Source: an uncultured Clostridia bacterium (lineage in GTDB: Bacteria; Bacillota; Clostridia; Oscillospirales; Ruminococcaceae). From it: DNA of 11,921 bases. Below, one piece after another: positions 5,820-11,921 of the stretch (positions are counted from its first letter, which is position 1; each line of letters begins with the position of its first letter). A program made the translations under genes and the position numbers. The notes beneath the pieces were generated by a model, which ran no database searches, was not told where the DNA came from, and saw only the letters and a list, made by a program, of their open reading frames with translations. The stretch is taken from positions 1-11,921 of the forward strand of contig CAMWNQ010000046.1 of NCBI GenBank assembly GCA_947175655.1. The letters run 5' to 3'.

Positions 5820-6413
5820 TTATAGATACAAATTATTTGACGTAATATATTTTACTACATTTTTATTTAAATAGCAAGTACAATTCTCATTTTTCATAAT
5901 TTTTTTTCTTATTTCGCTTGACGACAGTGGAAACGGAGATGTTTTGTTTATAATAATCTTACCGAATCTTTCAAGTTCACTTGCTTTTTTTTCAAGATTA
6001 TATAAATCTCCGTCCTCTCTGGAAGTGACGGCAAGCGTAACCAATGACATAATATTTTTAAAACAATACCATTTATCAAAGCTCATAAACATATCACTTC
6101 CTATAAGAAGATAAAGTTCATCATCAGGAAATATTCTTCTGAAATGCATTACTGTATATATACTGTAACTTACACGCTCATATTGAAGTTCATAATCACT
6201 GATTTCAAAATAATCCTTTCCACTCAAAGCGATTTTCAGCATATTAATTCTGTGTTCCCCTGATACATAGGCACTGCTTGATTTATGCGGCGATATTCTG
6301 GACGGAACAAATATTATTTTATCAAGACCAAGATTTTTCTTTGTATTTTCCGCAAGATGCACATGTCCATTATGTATGGGATTGAAACTCCCACCAAATA
6401 TACCGATTTTCAA
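5820..6413 (-). CDS. nadD: Nicotinate-nucleotide adenylyltransferase (TTG start)
   Basis: NadD joins nicotinate mononucleotide and ATP to deaminated NAD in the cytoplasm, a step shared by de novo and salvage NAD synthesis. The 197 residues match the family. The nucleotidyltransferase motif GGSFNPIHNGH is at 7-17, PSRISPHK at 37-44, GSDMFMSFDKW at 105-115 and the C-terminal ATP-binding SSSEIR at 164-169. The start must be the TTG at 6411-6413: an in-frame TGA lies two codons upstream, and the next Met is far inside, beyond the catalytic motif. AAAGG (6427-6423) is nine bases before it. The gene begins 13 bases after the yhbY stop and its binding site overlaps the last yhbY bases. Confidence 0.97.
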   Translation of the reverse strand: MKIGIFGGSFNPIHNGHVHLAENTKKNLGLDKIIFVPSRISPHKSSSAYVSGEHRINMLKIALSGKDYFEISDYELQYERVSYSIYTVMHFRRIFPDDELYLLIGSDMFMSFDKWYCFKNIMSLVTLAVTSREDGDLYNLEKKASELERFGKIIINKTSPFPLSSSEIRKKIMKNENCTCYLNKNVVKYITSNNLYL

Positions 6414-6422
6414 TTTTCAATA

Positions 6423-6427
6423 CCTTT
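6423..6427 (-). promoter_or_regulatory. nadD ribosome binding site before a TTG start
   Basis: AAAGG lies nine bases before the TTG at 6413. It is a modest site and overlaps the first base of the yhbY TGA stop codon. Confidence 0.6.
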
Positions 6428-6720
6428 CAGAGCTTTATATCTATTACAGGGTCTTTAGGATTTCTCTTAAAAAGAACAAATTTGCTTCCTATTACCTGTA
6501 CAACTTCAGAATCTGTCTTTGAAGCGATTTCATCTGCAGCCTCTCTTGCAGAATATTCACTGTTATCCAGTACACGGAGTTTTATAAGTTCTCTTTTTCT
6601 GAGTGCATCTGAAACCTGTTGTATGAGATTTTCAGAAACTCCTCCTTTACCTACCTGAAAAATAGTTTCATATGAACTTGCAATACCTTTTAATAAAGCC
6701 CTCTGTTTACTTGTAAGCAT
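6427..6720 (-). CDS. yhbY: YhbY/CRM-domain ribosome-associated RNA-binding protein
   Basis: YhbY is a small KH-like (CRM) RNA-binding protein tied to pre-50S particles and ribosome assembly. The 97-residue product carries the whole domain: LTSKQRALLKGIA at 2-14, the GKGG turn at 24-27, ELIKLRVLDN at 44-53, and the final strand VQVIGSKFVLFKR at 74-86. The ATG at 6718-6720 begins two bases after the rdgB stop. GAAAGG lies 14 bases upstream inside rdgB, a rather long spacing that suggests coupled translation. Being next to nadD is the usual Firmicute arrangement. Confidence 0.95.
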   Translation of the reverse strand: MLTSKQRALLKGIASSYETIFQVGKGGVSENLIQQVSDALRKRELIKLRVLDNSEYSAREAADEIASKTDSEVVQVIGSKFVLFKRNPKDPVIDIKL

Positions 6721-6722
6721 AA

Positions 6723-7310
6723 TTAATCACAATACCTTTCTTTCAATAATTCATATAAGCCTTTCAAAGCTTTTGCTCTGTGACTTATTTTGTTTTTATC
6801 ATCTGATGATATTTCCGCAAATGATTTTTCACCACACATAAATATTGGATCATATCCAAAACCGTTAAGACCTTTTTTTTCATAGCCTATTTTTCCTGAA
6901 CATTCTCCAGATATAAATTCACTATTTCCGTTTTCATCAATAAATGCTATAACACATACAAACTTTGCAGTTCTCTGTGAATCTGGAGCGTCTTTCATTT
7001 CCTCAAGAATTTTTTCACATTCCTGACCTTCCGGTGCATATCTTGCAGAATGTATAGAGGGTCTTCCTTCCAAAAAATCAACGCACAAACCGCTGTCATC
7101 AGCAATAACCGGAAGTTTTACAACATCATAAAGAGTCTTTGCCTTTATATATGCATTTTCCGAAAATGTACTGCCGTTTTCTTCGGGATTTGTATCAGCT
7201 CCGGCATCTTTCTGTGAAATGACTTCTATTCCAAGAGGTGAAAATATTTCACGCACTTCCCTGAGCTTGTTTTTATTATTTGTCGCCATAACGAGTTTAT
7301 TAATCTTCAT
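6723..7310 (-). CDS. rdgB: XTP/dITP pyrophosphatase (Ham1/RdgB family)
   Basis: This enzyme hydrolyses non-canonical purine triphosphates such as dITP, ITP and XTP to monophosphates, keeping them out of DNA and RNA. The 195-residue product shows KLVMATNNKNKLREV at 5-19, GSTFSENAYIKAK at 46-58, the catalytic ADDSGLCVD at 70-78 followed by SARYAPEG at 88-95, GFGYDPIF at 150-157 and SHRAKALKGL at 176-185. The same frame is open to 7451, but that extension lies inside ftsY. I start at the ATG at 7308-7310, giving the normal family N-terminus. The first 11 bases overlap the end of ftsY. The binding site AGAGGAAG (7324-7317) lies in ftsY glutamate codons, so translation is probably coupled. Confidence 0.95.
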   Translation of the reverse strand: MKINKLVMATNNKNKLREVREIFSPLGIEVISQKDAGADTNPEENGSTFSENAYIKAKTLYDVVKLPVIADDSGLCVDFLEGRPSIHSARYAPEGQECEKILEEMKDAPDSQRTAKFVCVIAFIDENGNSEFISGECSGKIGYEKKGLNGFGYDPIFMCGEKSFAEISSDDKNKISHRAKALKGLYELLKERYCD

Positions 7311-8280
7311 ATTCTTCTTCCTCTCCTGAAATTTCCGAATCAGAATCAGAACTTTCACTTTCTGTTTTACCTGTATTTTCAAAAAGTGCTGTAACAAAAC
7401 TACGGCTGTCAAAAGGCTGTAAGTCATCAATCTTTTCACCGACTCCGACAAGCTTTACAGGTATTCCGAGTTCATTCTTTATAGATATTACTATACCGCC
7501 TTTTGCAGTGCCATCAAGTTTGGTAAGTACAATACCAGTAATATTTGCCGTTTCACTGAAAAGCTTAGCCTGATTTACAGCATTCTGTCCAGTAGTTGCA
7601 TCAAGAACCAGCAATACTTCTTTTGAACATTCCTCTGCTTTTGACTCCATAATTCTGTTTATCTTTGCAAGTTCGTCCATAAGATTTTTTTTGTTATGAA
7701 GTCTTCCAGCAGTATCAACAATCAGTACATCGCAGTTTCTGGCTTTTGCGGCATCTATTGCATCATATACAACTGCCCCAGGGTCAGAACCCTCAGAATG
7801 CTTTACAATATCAACACCTGCACGTTCAGTCCATACCTGAAGCTGGTCTATAGCTGCAGCTCTGAAAGTATCGGCAGCAGCTACTATTACTTTTTTGCCT
7901 TCCTGTTTATACTGATGACAAAGCTTGCCTATAGTAGTAGTCTTTCCCGCACCGTTAACGCCTATTACCATAATAATAGCCGGTTTTCCGGACATATCTA
8001 TGCCAATATCATCACCCATCATATCGGCAACTATTTCCTGTATCAGTTCCATTATCATAGCAGGGTCAGTAACACCACGTTCCTTTATAAGTTTACGTAA
8101 ACGTGTACAGATTTCCTCTGAAGTCTCAACACCCATATCACCCATAATCATTGCTTCTTCAAGCTGTTCAAAGAGTTCCTCATCAATTTTTGTAAAAGAG
8201 TTCACAACCTTATTTATCTTATTCATAAAAGACTCTTTGGTTTTTTTAAGACCCTCTTTTATTTTTGAAAAAAATCCCAT
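7300..8280 (-). CDS. ftsY: Signal recognition particle receptor FtsY
   Basis: FtsY is the SRP-type GTPase that docks SRP-ribosome complexes at the membrane. The 326 residues hold the N domain (about 1-95) and G domain (about 100-300). G motifs are GVNGAGKTTT at 107-116, DTFRAAAIDQL at 137-147, DTAGRLHNKKNLMDEL at 189-204, TKLDGTAKGG at 253-262 and GVGEKIDDLQPF at 279-290. The basic amphipathic N-terminus (GFFSKIKEGLKKTKESF) may be the membrane-targeting helix; there is almost no N-terminal acidic A domain. Instead, residues 305-326 form a Ser/Asp/Glu tail after the G domain, which is unusual. The ATG at 8280 has AAGGGGG nine bases upstream. It follows smc by 29 bases; the smc-ftsY pair is conserved in Firmicutes. 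Confidence 0.97.
   Translation of the reverse strand: MGFFSKIKEGLKKTKESFMNKINKVVNSFTKIDEELFEQLEEAMIMGDMGVETSEEICTRLRKLIKERGVTDPAMIMELIQEIVADMMGDDIGIDMSGKPAIIMVIGVNGAGKTTTIGKLCHQYKQEGKKVIVAAADTFRAAAIDQLQVWTERAGVDIVKHSEGSDPGAVVYDAIDAAKARNCDVLIVDTAGRLHNKKNLMDELAKINRIMESKAEECSKEVLLVLDATTGQNAVNQAKLFSETANITGIVLTKLDGTAKGGIVISIKNELGIPVKLVGVGEKIDDLQPFDSRSFVTALFENTGKTESESSDSDSEISGEEEEYED
7317..7324 (-). promoter_or_regulatory. rdgB ribosome binding site inside ftsY
   Basis: AGAGGAAG lies in the Glu codons of the FtsY acidic tail. Counted from AGGA (7322-7319), the spacing to the rdgB ATG is eight bases. It supports the start at 7310. Confidence 0.7.
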
Positions 8281-8309
8281 TTTAAAAAGCCCCCTTGTTT
8301 ATTTTATTT

Positions 8310-11300
8310 TTATTGTACATCAACCTGTTCCATTTTAAGCAGTTTTGATATTCCGTCCTCCTGCATTGTAACACCATACAATACATTAGCTTCTTCCATA
8401 GCACTTCTTCTGTGAGTTACAAGCACAAACTGTGTTGTATCAGTAAATTTTTTAAGATACTGTGCATATCTCGCTACATTGGATTCATCAAGAGCAGCAT
8501 CAATCTCATCAAGTATGCAGAATGGCGACGGTCTTAATTTAAGTATGGCAAAATATATCGCAATTGCAACAAATGACTGCTCACCTCCGGAAAGCGATAT
8601 AAGATTTTTTATTACTTTCCCTGGAGGAGCAACACTTATTTCTATACCTGATTCAAGTACATTTTCGGGTTCTGCAAGAATAAGTTCTGCCTTACCACCA
8701 CCGAAAAGCTCCTTAAAAATGACTTTGAAATTTTTATTTATAATATCAAAGCTTTCAGAAAATATCCTACACATATCATCAGTCAGGTCAGCAATAATTT
8801 TTTCCAGTTCCTTTTTTGACGACCTGACATCTTCAAGCTGTGCGGATAAAAATTCATATCTTTCTGAAACCTGCCTGTACTCTTCAACAGATTCAACATT
8901 AACATTTCCAAGAGCTTTTATTTTGTTTTTAATTTCAGAAAGATTTTTCTGTGCCTTAAAAATATCATCTATTTTATCAGCCTGACTGACTGCATCAGAG
9001 CGTGTAAGTTCGTATGTTTCAAGAAGCTGTGATACTATATTATCAAAATCACGCATTGTTATTTCATAACGCTCCTTCAATCTTGTAACCTCACCAAGAA
9101 GTTTATCCCTGAATATATTTATTTCTTTAAGACCTTTCTGGAGTTCTCTCACTGACATGCTTTGTTCATCGTGAATTTTATGCAAATTTTCAATTTCTTT
9201 AAGATATTCTCCGGAATTGCTTTTAAAATTTTCAAGTTTTTTCCTTGATTCAATTATCAAAGATTTCTTTTCATCAATCAGTTTTTTATGATTTAAAATA
9301 TCATCATCAAGTCTTGTGATATTTTCTGAAATTTCTTTTCTGGACTGATTAAGTCTTTCGATTTCAGATGAAAATAATTCTACATCTTTTTCAAGAGTAG
9401 CTTTTTGTATTTTCAAGTCAGAAATTTTTTCGGAAAGTTCTCTGCGTTTTTTATTGAGAATATCATTTTTATTCTGTTGAAGTTCAGCATCTTTTTCCAA
9501 GTCCGATATTCTTTTTTCTGTATCAGCCAGACTTTTTTCAGATAATTCAAGATTTTCAGTATAATTCAAAATTTTCTTTTCATTTTCCCTTGATTTGAAA
9601 TTTTCCGTTTCAATCATTTTTTCAAAACTGATAACATTTTCAGATATATTCTTCAATTCAATTTCAAGACGGATTTTTTCAGCTTCAAGATTTTGAATGG
9701 TATATTTCAGATTTTCGGAATCTGTTTTAAAGTGTTCTGATTCAAGTCTAAGTTTTTCAGCATTTTCTGCAATTTTCTGACGTTGTTTATCAAGACTTTC
9801 TGTTTCATATTCAAGCTGTTCAAGTTCATTTCTTCTTGTAAAGATTCCGGCAGAACGTTGCGGAGAACCTCCCGTAAAAGAACCACCAGCATTTATCAAC
9901 TGACCATCCAGAGTAACAACCCTGAATTTATATCCGTATTTTCGTGCAAGAACCGAAGCAGTATCAATATTTTCAGCAATTGCAGTATTTCCAAGTAGTG
10001 ATTTTATTATTCCGTTGTGTTCAGGACGGCATTTTACAGCATCACTTGCAATACTGAGAAAATTTTCATCTGAAACAGCATCAGGATTTGAAAAACTACG
10101 GGCTTTTACTGATGTAACAGGCAGAAATGTAGCACGTCCACCCTTTTCATCTTTCAGGAATTTTATACATTGTTTTGCAGTTTCTTCATTCTCAACTATT
10201 ATATTCTGCATTGCATTCCCGAGAACAGTTTCAATTGCAATTGAATACTTCGGTTCAACATCTATGAGCTGTGCGACTGTTCCATGTACTCTGTTCAGTT
10301 TTTTCTGTCTGACAGCCTTTAATATAAGTTTTACACTATGTGAAAAGCCTTCCATATTATTTTCAAGATCTTCAAGGAATTTTTTTCTTTGCTTTTTGCT
10401 TTTAATATCAAAAAATATTTTTTCAAGCTTTGTTTTTGCCTCTTCAAATGCAGATTTTCTAATATTATAAAGTTTTTCAGTTCCGGCAAGCTTATTTGAA
10501 ATCTCATTTATTTTTCTGACATTCTCATCAAGACCAGATTTTATATCCCGTTCTGATTTGATAAGATTTTCAAATTTTTCCTTATTGTCAAATACAGATT
10601 TTTCAAGCTCTGATTTTAAAGCTTTAGCACTTTCAATACTGTTTTTACAAAATTCAATATTAAATTTATATTCACTCTGTTTGATATAGAGGGAATTCAA
10701 TTCCTCACTGGCTTTTTCGGATATTTCTCCGGACTGTAAAGTTTCTGTTTCAATACTTCGCAATTCTCCGGATAAATTTTCCGCCTCTGTTACAGAATCC
10801 TTTATAAGATTTTCGGTTTCAAGTAGCTTATTTTCAATCTTTTTAATTTCGCTGATTATACTATTATATGATTTTAAATCAGTCTTACGTTTTTCAGATA
10901 TTGTTCTTATACTTTCATTACTATGAAGTATATCATTTTCATATACGGCAATATCCGACTTGATATTTGAGGAATATTGTTCCTCCTCAAGTATTTTCTG
11001 TCTAAGGCTGTCAGATTTTATAGTACTTTCCTGCATACTTCTGTAGCCGGACTGTATTTTTTCTTCCTGAACCTTTATATTTTCTTCTGTCTCTCTGTAT
11101 TCAGCTGATTTTATCATCTCTGCACTCTGAATTTCTTCAAGTCTGCTTTTTAGTTCATTCAGCCTGTAAACCCATACAGATATTTCAAGTTTTCTCTGTT
11201 TATCCGCAAGTTCAATAAATTTCTTTGCTTTTTCTGACTGCTGTTTAAGGGGTTCTATTCGAGATTCAAGTTCGGATATTATATCAGTAAGTCTAATTAT

Positions 11301-11861
11301 ATTTTCCTGTGCTGATTCAAGTTTTCTTTCTGATTCCTGTTTTTTATATCTGAATTTTGATATTCCAGAAGCTTCCTCAAAAATACTGCGTCTTTCGGTA
11401 CTTCTGGCACTTACTATCTCAGCAATTCTTCCCTGTCCTATTATGGAATATCCATCACGTCCAAGACCTGTATCCATAAAAAGCTCGCTTATATCTTTAA
11501 GTCTAACTGATTTTCCGTTTATTTTATACTCACTTTCTCCGCTTCTGTAAAGCTTTCTTGTGACTGAAATTTCATCATCATAATCTTCAATAGTCCTGTC
11601 TGAATTATCAATATTAATAGTAACAGATGCAAAACCCATTGCCTTGCGTGAAACAGTTCCGGAAAAAATAACGTCTTCCATTTTACTGCCTCTCAAGGTT
11701 TTAGTGGACTGCTCACCCAGTACCCAACGTACAGAATCACCTATATTACTTTTTCCACTTCCGTTAGGACCTACAACAGCAGTAAGACCCTTGTCAAAAG
11801 TAAGATTTACTTTATCGGGGAAAGACTTGAATCCTTGTATTTCAAGTGATTTTAAATACAT
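8310..11861 (-). CDS. smc: Chromosome segregation protein SMC
   Basis: SMC is the ATPase of the bacterial condensin, acting with ScpA and ScpB to compact and separate chromosomes. The 1183 residues match the family. Walker A is GPNGSGKSN at 31-39. A conserved GQGRIAEIVSA block lies at 142-152, with the FEEASGISKFRYKK transition at 161-174. A first long coiled coil runs to about 500. The hinge, about 500-665, contains HGTVAQLIDVEPKY, GRATFLPV and the glycine-rich GGSFTGGS. The second coiled coil follows, with a strong Lys/Glu/Ser bias. The ABC signature LSGGEQ is near 1090 and Walker B, FCILDEIDAALD, near 1113-1126. The ATG at 11861 has AGAGGA close upstream. scpA and scpB are not in the window. 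Confidence 0.98.
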   Translation of the reverse strand: MYLKSLEIQGFKSFPDKVNLTFDKGLTAVVGPNGSGKSNIGDSVRWVLGEQSTKTLRGSKMEDVIFSGTVSRKAMGFASVTINIDNSDRTIEDYDDEISVTRKLYRSGESEYKINGKSVRLKDISELFMDTGLGRDGYSIIGQGRIAEIVSARSTERRSIFEEASGISKFRYKKQESERKLESAQENIIRLTDIISELESRIEPLKQQSEKAKKFIELADKQRKLEISVWVYRLNELKSRLEEIQSAEMIKSAEYRETEENIKVQEEKIQSGYRSMQESTIKSDSLRQKILEEEQYSSNIKSDIAVYENDILHSNESIRTISEKRKTDLKSYNSIISEIKKIENKLLETENLIKDSVTEAENLSGELRSIETETLQSGEISEKASEELNSLYIKQSEYKFNIEFCKNSIESAKALKSELEKSVFDNKEKFENLIKSERDIKSGLDENVRKINEISNKLAGTEKLYNIRKSAFEEAKTKLEKIFFDIKSKKQRKKFLEDLENNMEGFSHSVKLILKAVRQKKLNRVHGTVAQLIDVEPKYSIAIETVLGNAMQNIIVENEETAKQCIKFLKDEKGGRATFLPVTSVKARSFSNPDAVSDENFLSIASDAVKCRPEHNGIIKSLLGNTAIAENIDTASVLARKYGYKFRVVTLDGQLINAGGSFTGGSPQRSAGIFTRRNELEQLEYETESLDKQRQKIAENAEKLRLESEHFKTDSENLKYTIQNLEAEKIRLEIELKNISENVISFEKMIETENFKSRENEKKILNYTENLELSEKSLADTEKRISDLEKDAELQQNKNDILNKKRRELSEKISDLKIQKATLEKDVELFSSEIERLNQSRKEISENITRLDDDILNHKKLIDEKKSLIIESRKKLENFKSNSGEYLKEIENLHKIHDEQSMSVRELQKGLKEINIFRDKLLGEVTRLKERYEITMRDFDNIVSQLLETYELTRSDAVSQADKIDDIFKAQKNLSEIKNKIKALGNVNVESVEEYRQVSERYEFLSAQLEDVRSSKKELEKIIADLTDDMCRIFSESFDIINKNFKVIFKELFGGGKAELILAEPENVLESGIEISVAPPGKVIKNLISLSGGEQSFVAIAIYFAILKLRPSPFCILDEIDAALDESNVARYAQYLKKFTDTTQFVLVTHRRSAMEEANVLYGVTMQEDGISKLLKMEQVDVQ

Positions 11862-11863
11862 AT

Positions 11864-11921
11864 TTATCCTCTGATTTCACAATGATATTTCGGGATTTTT
11901 TCATCTCCCACTATTTTTATA
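11864..11921 (-). CDS. Possible 3' end of the gene upstream of smc (partial)
   Basis: The minus strand has a frame open from the window edge to a TAA at 11866-11864. It gives 18 residues, IKIVGDEKIPKYHCEIRG, and stops two bases before the smc ATG. The smc ribosome binding site would lie in its last codons, a spacing typical of this operon. A second frame stops sooner (YKNSGR, stop at 11903-11901) and could equally be the gene end. rnc often precedes smc in Firmicutes, but 18 residues do not let me identify it. Confidence 0.4.
   Translation of the reverse strand, partial: IKIVGDEKIPKYHCEIRG

Noticed and set aside
7311..7451. Longer N-terminus for rdgB reaching to 7451
   Set aside because: It lies wholly within ftsY coding sequence and adds residues foreign to the family; the ATG at 7310 gives the standard N-terminus and has a binding site.
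8479..8985. Plus-strand open frame of 168 codons inside smc
   Set aside because: It is the mirror of a well-conserved SMC ATPase region, Ser/Ile-rich as expected for antisense reading, with no domain and no ribosome binding site.
1..11921. Mobile elements, CRISPR, defence islands, tRNA or rRNA genes
   Set aside because: I saw no transposase, repeat-spacer pattern, terminal inverted repeats, or tRNA/rRNA sequence; apart from the left-edge tail, the window is a continuous housekeeping block.

Overview
The window is about 11.9 kb of AT-rich DNA from a low-GC Gram-positive bacterium. Gene content (SMC, FtsY, YhbY, NadD, YqeK, a LytR-CpsA-Psr protein, RsfS, LeuRS, S21), A/G-rich Shine-Dalgarno sites and close packing all point to Firmicutes. 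The gene order suggests Clostridia, and Oscillospiraceae/Ruminococcus-like is my best guess. That lineage is inferred from protein wording and synteny, not from a search.

Layout. Almost everything is on the minus strand, so transcription runs from high to low coordinates. From 11861 down to 743 lies one compact housekeeping operon: smc, ftsY, rdgB, yhbY, nadD, yqeK, an LCP-family gene, rsfS, a small four-helix membrane protein, and leuS. Gaps are mostly under 60 nt. There are two overlaps: ftsY/rdgB by 11 nt, and a possible 4-nt overlap at rsfS/membrane protein if an alternative start is used. I see no promoter or clear terminator inside this stretch. The 3' end of an unidentified gene may lie just upstream of smc. 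Downstream of leuS comes the only long non-coding stretch (341-742). It holds a perfect consensus sigma-A-type promoter, about 340 nt of potentially structured RNA, and then rpsU, which ends in a strong UUCG-loop terminator. At the left edge a 40-codon open tail on the plus strand converges on rpsU; I do not recognise it.

How the genes fit together. Smc (chromosome organisation) and FtsY (SRP receptor) form a chromosome/secretion pair. RdgB (nucleotide pool cleaning), YhbY (50S-associated), NadD (NAD synthesis), YqeK (Ap4A hydrolase), RsfS (ribosome silencing) and LeuRS link ribosome state, nucleotide/NAD supply and translation. The LCP protein adds cell-wall polymer attachment. rpsU is translational too but has its own promoter.

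The coding part is ordinary and well conserved. No mobile element, CRISPR array or defence system is visible. The most interesting signal is the leuS-rpsU intergenic region. It looks like an uncharacterised small RNA or a structured rpsU leader, with two mutually exclusive pairings and a long hairpin directly in front of the rpsU ribosome binding site. Smaller points are forced TTG starts for nadD and yqeK, and an acidic C-terminal tail on FtsY whose codons also form the rdgB ribosome binding site.
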